A stretch of 64,000 nucleotides of DNA from Adiantum capillus-veneris (taxonomy: Eukaryota; Streptophyta; Polypodiopsida; Polypodiales; Pteridaceae), in the NCBI GenBank assembly GCA_014529385.2, contig CM043971.1, positions 31,327,209 to 31,391,208 on the forward strand. The letters are read 5' to 3'. How positions within the stretch are numbered: position 1 is the first letter of the stretch; each line of letters opens with the position of its first letter. The notes beneath the pieces are model-generated. The model was given only the letters and a program-made list of their open reading frames with translations, did not search any database and was not told where the DNA came from. Shown in pieces: positions 35,180-46,160 of this stretch. Position numbers and translations under genes: made by a program.

Positions 35180-35990
35180 CATGCTATGAATGTGGCGGTG
35201 ATAATTGGGCAAGAGTTTGTCCAAACAAGAAGAACAGGTAAAACTTTTTGGATTCTGTGATGGATGTGCCATTGACCATCTCATTCCACATTGTCCAAAA
35301 AACCCTGACAACAAAGGGAGAGCAACCATGAACAAGATGGGGATTGTACCAAGCTCAAGTGGATCGGAAATAGAACCAAACATTCTGATAAATGCGGTAA
35401 CTAGAGCTCAAGCACACGGGGGAGCAAGGAACGTCCCAGCCAGTCAAACAGAGATAGAAAATTTGTCTGTCCGAACCCCTAGGAAATCTTGGAAAGCAAA
35501 ACGAGACAAGATGAAAGCCAAAAGAGAAAAAGAAAAGACGGCATTAGAAACCAAATTACTGAAAACAAAGGAACAATTGCAAAGAGAAAGAGACCTTAAG
35601 GGACACAACGAGAGAAAAAAGCCATCAGTTATACCATCGGGAGGATCTGTCTTGGTAGACAAGGTAGAAGAACAATGGCCTCAGAAGCTATGGGAACATA
35701 TCAGAAATAGAAATGATGGAAGTGCTACACTTTGGTCAGCTCCCATCCCAGAGATCCACTTGGAGCATGAGCTCTACCCAAATGACATCATATCACTGTA
35801 TGGTGATACAGGTACATCGATATCGGAAGACAATAAACCAAAGTCATTGAAGACTTTACCTTCATTTATTGGTAACCACGAAACTCGATCGGAGGTGAAG
35901 AAAGTACCATCTCAATGGAAATCCAATCCTAAGATGATGGATACTAAAACTCTTCACGAGCTATGTCATCCCCTATCCGTTGTACACTAA
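35180..35990 (+). pseudogene. CCHC knuckles and basic linker (element E)
   Basis: First knuckle CYECGGDNWARVCPNKK has Asn in place of the zinc-binding His; second knuckle CDGCAIDHLIPHCPKNP is intact. They lie in different frames around 35205. The linker (35450-35620) is a Lys/Glu-rich helix, likely coiled coil. The matching part of element A is 8224-8624. Confidence 0.7.
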
Positions 35991-36229
35991 CTCTTTCAGA
36001 GTTACTGCAAATTAGACCGCAACTTTGGGAGGAGGTCGGGAGAAATTTGGAAAAAATAGGGTTGATAATTCCGCCACCCAATGCTTCTCCAAACACATTG
36101 AAGACACAACCCTCAAAACAAACTAAACATGAGCCAGTACCAATGAACAAGGTAGGGGATTATTGTGAAGGTGAAGAAGGAAATACTACCCTGCCGGTGG
36201 AGTACAAATAGATTAAGTCAATAGCAATA

Positions 36230-36778
36230 TTGAATAGTGGGGCTGGAATAGCCATAGCTACCAAAGCAATGTGGAAAAAATGGGAAAAACCTGCTCTCCG
36301 CAAGACTACAACGAAACTTCAATTGACAGATGGGTATCTGGAAAGACCCATTGACATCTTGGAGCATATTGTGGTAACCTCTTGCGGAATTGCATATGAA
36401 CACACGTTTGCTATTATGAATTTCAACCAGAGCAGCAATTTTGATATCATACTGGGCAGACCATTCATGCGTCAGCTCAAAATGGTGCAAGATTGGGGTT
36501 ACGACTATATCTATCTAAGGAACAAGGATGTCACTACAAAAATTAGTGTCGTAGATCATAGCTATAGAGATGTAGAGCAAACCCCAGGAGAAGACTTGAA
36601 CTCCACAACTGACCAAGAGGGGGGAATACTGGCTTGGCTACAAAACAAAGCTCACCAGTGGATAGGAGAAGCTTCCAAAGGTGGAAGTTTAAAAAGGGAA
36701 AATTTCATTCTTGATAGGACTGCACAAGACAAGGCATATATACCAGAGCCTTTTCCAGAAGAGATGTTCGAACCTTAG
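36230..36778 (+). pseudogene. Retropepsin with altered active site (element E)
   Basis: 182 codons. The N-terminal active-site region reads ILNSGAGIAIATKAMW where D-T/S-G-A is expected, so the catalytic Asp is Asn. ILGRPFMRQLKM near residue 80 matches the conserved end of Ty3-type proteases. Copy P (23758) has a different change, D-C-G. Protease would process the gag polyprotein. The frame ends in EPFPEEMFEP and a stop, with nothing polymerase-like after it. Confidence 0.7.
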
Positions 36779-37185
36779 AGAAAAGTGCATTTAATCGGAC
36801 ATTTAATCTCATGATGTGAAGTATTGACTCGTTGAAATTGATCTTCATATTTCAATTTGTCAAATAGTCCCTTTACTTTAAGCACCTCATACAAGTCTAT
36901 TTCATTAAATTGTTTTATTGTTTCATCTATACTATCTACTAACATAATATGGCGAAAGAAGGAGCCCTTTACAAGTGTCACAATCTGCGACCTTAAGGCT
37001 AAAGGCCAAAACAAAAACAAACCCCTTTGCATGCGATAAAGAGGGAGAGAGGGGGAGAGAGCTTCGGCGGACAGCCATACTAGTATTATAAAAGGGGAGT
37101 GATTCCCCCCTCCCGCCACATGGTGTGCGCTCCTTCATCCGACTTGTGTGTCTTGTTCCTTCGATGAGACAGTGAACTGAACGTT

Positions 37186-37186
<1 letters not shown>
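36779..37186. other. No gene seen
   Basis: Sequence between the end of the protease frame and the (GA)n tract. No LTR, palindrome or open frame was recognised. Confidence 0.4.

Positions 37187-37275
<89 letters not shown>
37187..37275. repeat. (GA)n microsatellite, 89 bp
   Basis: Uninterrupted GA. It marks the edge where element D stops. A (CT)n tract of similar length (45984-46067) marks the other end of the D-C block. Confidence 0.98.
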
Positions 37276-37276
<1 letters not shown>

Positions 37277-38009
37277 CAATCAAAAGCAGTCGGCCAATCG
37301 ATACTAGCCACTCTTGATGTTTGTGTAAACGAGGTGACCCTCACCAAATTCTACGATGAGGAAGGATATGATATCATTCCATTCCAGATGTTGGGTGTCA
37401 TTCTAAATCCGAAGTTAGAGTGGGAAGTCCCTGACATGGAAGGGGTTGCTGAGTGCCGACGCATAGTGGATGAAATCTCAGTAAGAGACCTTGACCAAAC
37501 CGATGGATATGATTTCCATTTTCAAGGATGTAAGTTCCAGATTCACAGCTAACCACCCTTCTCTCTGCCAGCCCCATGGCCATGACCACTACCATATGAA
37601 ACATCGGTTTAGTGTATCGAGCCCGGGGGATTCACTCTATATACAAAATGAGATGCCACCTGCGAGCGGATAACTTTGATAAAACCCCTATATACGACTC
37701 ATATTAGGGAATATTACCCCCTTTCTACGCTTATACGACAATCAATGAAGAAACTATCATACCCCTATCTTACATATAAAATTTAGGTCACATGATCTAA
37801 TTGAGTAAAAATAGTCAAAGAGTGTGTAACATAGTGACTGGCAACGTACTAAGGAACCACTTCTATTGATAACTAGATGTACCATCAAAGCAGTGTTAGT
37901 TCTTGCATATATCTTTGTAGCTAATCACTCACAAGTTCGAGGACAGACTCTTTTGGGAAGCCATGATTTTGAAACAAAAAAAAATCCTCTTATTTTTCCC
38001 TTTTCTCAC

Positions 38010-38043
<34 letters not shown>

Positions 38044-39817
38044 AAATATGATACCCCCTTCCTTATTTTCAAGATTATTGAGGGCTTGCCCCTAACTTAT
38101 ATGCTTATGTAACTTGTAAAAAAAAAAACCCTCCCTTGCACTTACGTGGTGCGGTAAGTTTTCCATGGTGAATCCCCCAGGGCATCGATGTGGCTTTTGC
38201 ACTTTCAAGTGTTGTGATATTAACTGCAGAGGCAGCTCCATCTCAGAGTAGATTAGATCTTAATAGGTCAACTTCTTGTGGCCCCTGTGCTTGAGGAAAG
38301 CTTTTTCATTATCTATTGCCTTGGTTTTGCGCAATAGGTTGTGGGTTACTTGCTTCAAGTGGAGAGCTTCATTGATGATCTCCAGGGTGATCTTTACTTT
38401 GACTATAGCCCCATATTTGTCTGTTATTCATGGGCTCTTCAAAAATCTATTTCCCATGGTGGTAATCTGAAGAAGCTGTCTAAACATAAGCATTTGGCCC
38501 CTTCTAGTACTTCAAATTTTTGGTGTATCATCCATAAATCCTTGGGGATTATGGTGGTCTCGAGATTGTTCCATTGGTCGCTTGGAACTTTCTAATGAAG
38601 ATATTTATTGGTAGTGCTTTTGGCTCTTGATCAGTGATGTGAAATTTCTCATTTGATGAGATGTCTGTAGCCTCATAAGGTGCCACCCCCACTCCTTCTC
38701 AACTTTCCTGCGGGGAATCTTGTGACCAATTTCAAGGTGATTTTAGATAGTCAGGAGATGATCAAAAGGTTGCTAGGAAACGGAAAAAATGAAAACTTGA
38801 CCATAAAATGAGAAATGAGCATAACTCTATCAAAACTACTCCAAATTTGACCAAACTTCACCAATGCATCTAGGATAACTATAGTCACAAGGGCTAGAGA
38901 TCACAAATGGAATTTGGCTCTGAGGTCCATGGATCGCGATCCATGTTTGAACACATTTTGATGATTTGTTCATACCACCTGGTTGGGCACATCAAGGTGA
39001 TGCTTTAATCCAAAAAATTTGGGGTTTGGATCATTGGTTAAGATTTTAGGTCAACTTTTGGAAAATTTGACAAACTTAGAGAATTTGGGCTCTTTGGTTG
39101 GTGGTTTTGAGATCCAAATGACCTGGTAACTCAAGGCTAGACTTTGTAGGGTGTCCAAGACCAAATGGTGATGTTTATTCTTGGCTGGGTGAAGAAGGTA
39201 ACATGGATCGTGATTCATGTTTGACAGGGTTTGGAATGCCATTTGGCACACATGTTCCTATAGTCCATCCTAGCACACTCATGAAAAATTTCAAGTTTGG
39301 GCATGTCTTTTCCAAGTTTTACTCCAATTCTTGGTTTATGGCCATATTTTTTTTTACTTTGGCCATACCTGTTTTCTTGACCCCTTATTCCCTTTGTTAC
39401 CATCTGTTGTTTCCTTGACTTCTGGTGATTTGTGTTTGATGATCACCTTGCTGCCCAATTGCCTATCAATTCTCAATATTCTCTGATTCCATTTGCGGTT
39501 GGAGATCTAACTGAGAAAATTCAAGGACTTTGAAAGCATTTTTAGCTAGAGTTCACAAACTTTGAAACTTTGAAACGTTGAATGTTTTTCTTTGGCACTT
39601 TGGTTTCCCACACATCTGCTTTGAACTTTAGAATCAACATTTATGTACTATGCTAACATCATTTTCCCTGTATTTCTCCTGTATAGGAATACTGATTGAA
39701 AACTGTTGAAATCTGTCAAAATTTTGCTTGAAGAAGGTACATGGATCGCGATCCATATTTGAAGGTTAAATACTACTAGACTTGGTGGGTTTGTTTTTGC
39801 CACATATTCTAAGCCAT
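37276..39817 (-). mobile_element. Coiled-coil element D, truncated at both ends
   Basis: Minus strand. Directly after the LTR at 39818 comes leader sequence with palindromes at 39739-39758, 39201-39220 and 38927-38946, but the primer site and first part of the leader are missing. Then 38640-37545 matches the N-terminal domain region of element C (about 44200-43590), including MVVVMAMGLAERRVVSC against MVMAMGLAEGRVVSC. Homology to C ends near 37545; 37276-37545 is unrelated to C. A plus-strand open frame at 37334-37552 lies in that unrelated part and is unassigned. A run of 32 C (38011-38042) lies inside. Confidence 0.6.
38011..38042. repeat. C homopolymer, 32 bp
   Basis: Uninterrupted run of C. 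Similar G or C runs occur at 13143, 49160-49186, 51377-51394 and 61798-61823. Confidence 0.95.
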
Positions 39818-39870
39818 TGCTAGCGGGTCACCACGATGGACGTCTGCAGCATAGCTCTTTTGTACTAACA
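39818..39870 (-). repeat. Intact 53-bp LTR shared by elements C and D
   Basis: On the minus strand it begins TGTTAG and ends TAGCA, exactly 53 bp, and aligns end to end with 3862-3914. Element C's 3' region lies before it and D's leader after it. Sequence after it (atggcttagaatatg) is not a tRNA-Asp primer site, so D has lost its primer site. Confidence 0.7.
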
Positions 39871-40847
39871 GAATGTCAATATGCAAGGAAGAGACTCGGG
39901 ATGGGGCACGGAGACTTAATGAGAGTGTCGATCTCACCACAGTGAACTCAGAGGGATACTCATTCTATGACAAAAGAAAATTAACCACTTCCTAGTCAAA
40001 AAATCATTATGCGTCCAATCTCACCTCTCTAGGTCATTACGCCTTTTCGGCATCCAAACAAATTTGGAATGCAACGAAACTTAAGGAGAGGTATCACAAC
40101 ACCTAAGGGCACAATCCTACTAAGTTCTTTTGCCATATGGGAAGGTACATAAATCACGATCCATCACAAAAAATGTGCAAAAGCTTGAAACAGAACTACT
40201 CGAAAGGGTCCCCCTTAAGCATAGAAACACTTATCTATGGTCAAAACATTTAAAAAAAACCATTTTAACCTCCAAATCAATGCATTTAGCTCACAAGCAA
40301 AGCGTCGTGAACCACAGCATTATTGAAAATGATTACACGTAGATTGTAAAGCAAGAGACAAGGAACACAATGTGCTATTCGGAAATGAATTTTGATTACC
40401 AGTCCAAGAGAAAAGAAGATTACAATTTGTAGCAGCAAGAAGCTCTCACATTGAACGTTTTCAAATCTTCCAAGCTAATGATCTCTCCTTAGTCCAAAGT
40501 AAGGGTTTTGACTTAAAAGTTAAGGGAGCTTTCCCATGGCCATTCGGCCACTTACAAGGGTGTAGACTCAGAGAGGTTGAGAGGGTATGTCAAATTACAT
40601 TACAATTACAAATCACCATAGGCTGCATTACATGGCTTTCTTTGAAATTGAGTGAGTGTTTATAGGGTTTGATGTGCATACGCCTATATCCACCAAACAT
40701 TCCCCCCTTCCTATTCATTGCATGTCCTCGTGCAAGCCATCTCTGAGTGTAGGCTACTATCTTCTCTCAAGCGTTGCAGTGAGGTTTCTGAACTTCTGAG
40801 ATCTTGCTTCAATCTCTACTCTGGTGGCCAGCTCTCTGAAAGGATTG

Positions 40848-43800
40848 TTACTGAGAGTACTTTGATAGGCAGTGTGACGTGTTGGCAGATCTTTTGTCAT
40901 GGGATTGAATATGGAGGAGTCCACTTTGAAGAAGCCTGTCACATGAACGCCTCTTCGAAGGTCTGCATGTATGAGAGAGTAGGAACATGAGTATTGCATA
41001 TAATCCCATGATGACATTCCTCCTTGGGATTTTTATCTCCATATTCCAACAAATGCCTCTCGTGCCTTCGACAAAGATTTGCCAGGGATGCTCTATTGCT
41101 TCTATATCATTGAAAGCTGTAATGCAGGTGATGAGCATCTTTGCAATCTTCACAAGCATCTAACATGCGAGATCCGGGATCTTTGTCATTATGTTAATCA
41201 CCCCTTTGAGAGTTTGAACCATATATTGCTCTGACGGTGGGTTGTTATTGAGTGGCTTTGTGATTACTGGGTAGTTCAACAATGCCGGCCTTTTGCTTTG
41301 CCAAGTGTAAAAACTGTCCCAGGATCGCCGTCTGTTGATGGAACAGTAAGTTGGGTCGATCTGAGATGCTGGGGAGCGTTCTTGTAATAGGTTTCATCTA
41401 TTGGCCTTTGATGAAACCATTTCTTTCGCCAGAGGGGTTGATTATCAATGATTATCTGAATCTGAAGTGCTATGACAGGAACCTCCCTATAATCCCCTCT
41501 GCTGTTTGGTGGAAGTTCTGGTAGCATTTTTTGCTGCCATAACCTAGCCTCTTGCCACATCAATGGCAGGGACATCATCTCATGCCCAAGATTCTTTGCC
41601 ACCTCATCTGGAGTAATCATGAGGAGGGCAGCCAATTCCAGTTCTTTCAGTTCATATTGCATATAGGCTTTGTGCAAGGGATCCTTTACTTCTGAGATCC
41701 AACGTTGAATTTTGTCCTTGGCCGACTCTGAAGTGGATGTCGTGGCTGGATCTGTAGATTCCTGCGTTGCTTTTCCCGTGCTGGTAGTGGGCACCTCTGT
41801 TTGATGAGCTTCAAACTTGGACTGTTCAAATCCTCCTTCTTGCTCAAATTCTACCGGGGCCTGTTGATGCTATGTATGATTGGCCCTTAGAGTCTCTAAG
41901 TCCCCTCTTGCCTCAACCAACTGCTTCCTTAATTCGTAGATTTCTTTGGCGCATTGTAGGGCCCTATGTCCTGTTGTCATGATCTATCTATCATACTTTT
42001 CCTGAACCAGGGCTTCTTTTAAATCTTTAATCTCTTGGTTTAAGGAGGTAGATCTTGCAGTCATGGTTGAGGAGGAGGGGGTCTCTTGTATGGCAAGGAG
42101 CTCAGTCAGAGATCTGCTAACCACAACATATGAGCCTTGCAACTTCTCATTTTGTTTTCTTTATTTGGTTACATCCTCCTCAAGACGTTGCTGCTCGACT
42201 TGCAGTGTGGAGTTTGCCTCATTAAACTGTTGCACCTCTTTGTAATAGTAGATTGCATTTTCTTGTTCCCTTTGCAACTCCAATTGTGCTTGGAGTTGTG
42301 TTTTCTCTAATGCCTCTATTCTTTGCTTTAGTTGTAGGGAATCTGTTGCTGCCTTAGATGCTTCTTTCTTTGTATCTTCCAACTCTAGCTCATGCAGATT
42401 GTAAAGAGCCCTTTGACATTGAAACTGGAGCTTGATCTGCTTTAAGTGAGCATCAATGTCAAAGGACTTGACTATACCCGCTCCTTCCTCCAGTGCAGCT
42501 TGTGATCGAGGCGATCTTAACCTCTGCTGCCTTTTTTGGCCCTGATCTGATTTTTCAGCCTCATCAATCTGCTTTCCTCTCTGTTTTGGATCTTCTAGAG
42601 CCGCAGATATTATGGTGGGCTTTGTTTGTGTGGCCTCCGTTTCTTGATCTGTGTTTAGTTCCGATTGCCTTTTCTCCGCTCCTTTCTCTGGCAAGTCTTC
42701 AACTTTTTCTTTCTCTTTTACCGCAGTCTCTAGAGGTGCCCCAGTGTCCTTGGGAGAACCAAACTCTTGACTGTGCTGGTCCTGTGTGTCTTGTTGTTCC
42801 TCCCCTTGCGAGTTATTTTCCTCTTTTTTGCTTTGAATAGATTCGTCAAATGATTCAAGATCATTGATGTGTGGCTTCTTTGCTTCTTCTTTCTCCCTTT
42901 GCTCCATTTTTTGCTTGAGTTCATTATGGATTCGTTGCCGCATGGTGCTGGCAATCTCACATTTTTCTTCAGCTTCCTATCTTTTTTGCTGCTTGATCCT
43001 TTCCAGAGCAACTATTTGCCGATGTAGCACTGGAATGTTTTCTACTTCTTCCTCCTCTTTTTCACCATCGGCTTCGATTCCTTGGGTTTGTTTTTCTTCA
43101 TGCTTCTGTTGGCGGAGCCTTTCCCTCAATGCCTGAGCTTCTTTGATTGTCCTCCTGGCATGAGTAATGGGAATCAATTTTTCCACGTACACAATTTTCT
43201 TTCTCAATCGTATATATCCTAGAGTGTATTGGCTGTCATGCTCCTCCTCTGAAGACTAGTACTCCGAAGGATTGTCTCTCTGTTGGGACCCAGCTTCCTG
43301 GCTACTCTGAGCATCTGACTCTGTCTTTTCTCTATCAGAATCTTTTATAGTTGAGCTTTGTCTCATCTACTTAACTTCTGGTTTTGGCCTGGTGGAAGGT
43401 CCTGCCACACGTCTTATTACTCTTTTAGATCTGTGGATCGGATCTATCTACACTTCGGCTGGTGGTAGATCATCGATCATATCCAGTGCCTGATAGGCAA
43501 TACGCGTCAGCATTGGTCCCGCATTCATGTAGGCTTTGCTTCTTTGGCTCCCCTTTAGGTTTGCTTCGACAATGTTGTCAAGAAGATAATTGCGAAAGTT
43601 GCAACTGACCACTCTTCCCTCTGCCAAGCCCATTGCCATTACCATGGCCATGTGCAACAATGGTTCTGCATATCTGGGTGGCTTTTGGACTTTGAAGTGT
43701 TGTGATATAAGTCGCAATGACAGTTCAGTTTTTGAGTATATCAAATCTTGATATGTCAGCTTGTGGCCTCGTTGCTTCAAGAAGGCTTTATCATTATCTA

Positions 43801-44170
43801 TTGCCTTTTTCTTTTGCAAGAGATTGTGCGTCCCTTTCTGCTGCAGGTGGAGGGCTTCATTGATAGTTTTTATTGTGATCTTTACCTTAACTATTGCCCC
43901 ATCCTTGTCGGTCAGAGTTGCTTCCCCATTGTACTGAATTGAACTTATGAGCTCATGAGCTCATAATCGTCTGAAGTCTGTTCCCCAAGGAGGCAATCGT
44001 AAGAAGCTATCTAACTGTAGGCACATGTCCCCTGCTTGCACTTCTGGCTTTTGGTGCAACATCCACATTTGCCATGGAAATATTGTGGCCTTTACTATTT
44101 CTCCGTCTGCGGCTTGAAACCTTCCGATGAAGATATTAGCCGGTATTGCTTCGAGTACCTATTCTGTGAT
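40848..44170 (-). pseudogene. Long charged coiled-coil protein of element C
   Basis: Minus-strand order. N-terminal domain (44170-43448): ANIFIGRFQAADGE, then VKVKITIKTINEALHLQQKG, MVMAMGLAEGRVVSCNF and LTRIAYQALDMIDDLPP. Next come 43207-42977 and 42943-42161 (260 codons), very rich in Gln, Glu, Lys and Arg, with the FDIDAHLKQIKLQFQ phrase and long heptad runs typical of coiled coil. Then 41794-41276, with DPLHKAYMQYELKELELAALLMITPDEVAKNLGHEM-type sequence and WFHQRPIDETYYKNAPQHL. The last part is 41159-40848 with MLVKIAKMLITCITAFNDIE. Stops separate the pieces. Element B encodes the same protein on the plus strand. It may be a structural protein taking the place of gag; no known family is claimed. 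Confidence 0.65.
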
Positions 44171-44448
44171 ATGAGATTTCTCATTTGAGGAGATATCTGT
44201 TATCTCATAAGGTGCAACATTCCACTCCCTTTGTGCTTTTCTTCAAGGCATCCTGTGGTCAATTTTAGCAATGAAACCAGGTTTTAGCCATCAATCAAAA
44301 TTGTCAAAAAGTGTAAACTTGACCATAAAATGAAAAATGAGCATAACTTTGTCAAAACTACCCCAAATTTGACCAAAATTTCACCAGTGCATCTAGGATT
44401 ACTATAAGCCAAGGATATAATGTAACATATGAATTTTGGCAAAAAGGA

Positions 44449-45686
44449 ACATGGATCACGATCCATGTTGGGAAGAATTTTGAAATTCCAACTAGGGGAA
44501 GTTGTTCTTGGGCATATGAAGATGCTACTTTGCAATTTTCTCTGAATTTAGAGTTTGAGGTACATGGATCGCAATCCATGTTGGGAAACATTTTGGAAAT
44601 CTGATGATACCATCTGGGAGGGTTTATCTAGATGATGCCTTGGTCCAAAAATTTTAGGATTTGGATCAATGGTTTGACACGTGGGCTAAATTTTGGGACT
44701 TCTTTGCAAACTTAGAGAATTTTGGCTTTTTGAAGTGGATTTTGGAATTCAAATAGTTTGAAACTTCATGGCTTGGCTTTCTTGAACATACTCGATCAGA
44801 TGGCATGGTTTTTTCTTTGATTGGGCAAAAAGGTACATGGATCGCGATCCATGTTGAGAAGAAGTTTGAAACAGTTTCCCTGCACATATGTTCCATATAG
44901 GTTTTCCTAGTACACTGGTGAAATATATTCAAATTTGGACATGTTTTTCCTTAGTTTGCACTATTTTTTAGTTTAAGGCCATGCTTTTTTCATTTTGACC
45001 ATATCTATTTCTTACAATCATTTTTGGGCACATGTTCTGCATGATATCTATCATTGTCTTGATTCCCAATGATTTAGGTCTGTAGTTCACAACATTGTCT
45101 GGCTCCTTGTCAAATTCCACCAGAAATTGAATCCATTTGAGGGGACAAATTAATTTCGGCAGTTTCACCATTTTTCAATTAATCCTTTGCTTGGTTTTGA
45201 TCCTACAACCATCCTTACGTTACATTTCCTTGTTGATAGGCTCCAAGGAGAGTGTGGAGTCTCCCAATTGGCTTAAGCAACTATTTGAAAACTTGTCAAG
45301 AACTCTGGTTTTAGCTCTTCGTCATAAGTTTTGATGGCATCCTAGCATTTGACCTCTCTCTGAGTTTTTACTGGAATCTTACCCTTTGCTCCTTGAAAAA
45401 ATAGCCAGAAGACCATTTGCTGACCGAAGGTAGCAAACCAAGAGGATTTGATGATCTTAAGAGCAATTTTTGTGATTATTTTTGCAGCACTAGTACTATT
45501 TTTGCATTCGCCAGCTAGTGAGCCACTCTTGCCCTGATTTTGGCAAAAAGGAACATGGATCGCGATCCATGTTGGGATGTATTTTAAAAAATCCAGTTAT
45601 AGGAGTTTGTTCGTGGCCATCTATGGGTGCTCCTGTACAATTTTCTCTGATTTTAGGGTTTGAGGAACATGGATCGCGATCCATGT
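44449..45686 (-). repeat. Leader palindromes of element C
   Basis: Copies at 45667-45686 (CGCG centre), 45553-45572 (CGCG), 44835-44854 (CGCG), 44562-44581 (CGCA) and 44449-44468 (CACG). Spacings 114, 718, 273 and 113 bp; the 113-116 bp step also occurs in element A (6157 to 6273). Arms are intact in all five. Confidence 0.9.
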
Positions 45687-45981
45687 TCCACCACTTTTTG
45701 CTGTTGTTTTTGTCCTCCTAATTCTGTCAGCTATTTGGGGTCTACTGGTGAAAGATTTTTGGTTTTTGATGAGTTTTGGGATTCCCCATTGGCCCTGTTA
45801 GTTTGCCGATTTTGTGACTTTGTACTACTTTGATCTGTTGTTTTGGCAATGTTGATGCAGTATGGGGCATACACACATGCTCTTGCAAGGTTAATGATCA
45901 TACCTGTCAAATCTAGTGTAGTAAGATCCATCGAGGTGGTCGCAGCGGGCAGAAACAAATCCGAAAACTCTATGCTCATGT

Positions 45982-45983
<2 letters not shown>

Positions 45984-46067
<84 letters not shown>
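45984..46067. repeat. (CT)n microsatellite, 84 bp
   Basis: Uninterrupted CT. Separates the minus-strand element C from the plus-strand element B. Confidence 0.98.
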
Positions 46068-46074
<7 letters not shown>

Positions 46075-46160
46075 AATGAGCTTATGTTGCCCCATTTGAC
46101 TATATGTTCCTAGTATATAGTGAAAACAAACATCAAGGGGAGTGATAAAAAAAACTATAC

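Larger units (their letters stand above)
32399..36778 (+). mobile_element. LTR element E (gag/protease version), 5' truncated
   Basis: Begins in the left arm of a leader palindrome (gatcgtgatccatgt, 32399-32413) rather than at an LTR, then about 340 bp of leader, the N-terminal domain frame (32753), gag (33822), knuckles (35180-35300), basic region, and retropepsin (36230-36778). The coding end is a TAG at 36776-36778. No polymerase or integrase sequence follows before the (GA)n tract at 37187. It is the best preserved gag-version copy but has several stops. No LTR could be identified on either side. Confidence 0.7.
39871..45983 (-). mobile_element. Coiled-coil element C
   Basis: Minus strand: leader with palindromes (45686 down to 44449), coding region (about 44170-40848), 3' region (40700-39871), then the 53-bp LTR. 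The 5' LTR and primer site are missing; the element stops at a (CT)n tract (45984). The 3' region aligns with A and B, including a decayed palindrome at 40147-40166 and the GAGTC.CTTCC motif before the LTR. No gag core, protease, reverse transcriptase or integrase was found. Confidence 0.65.
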
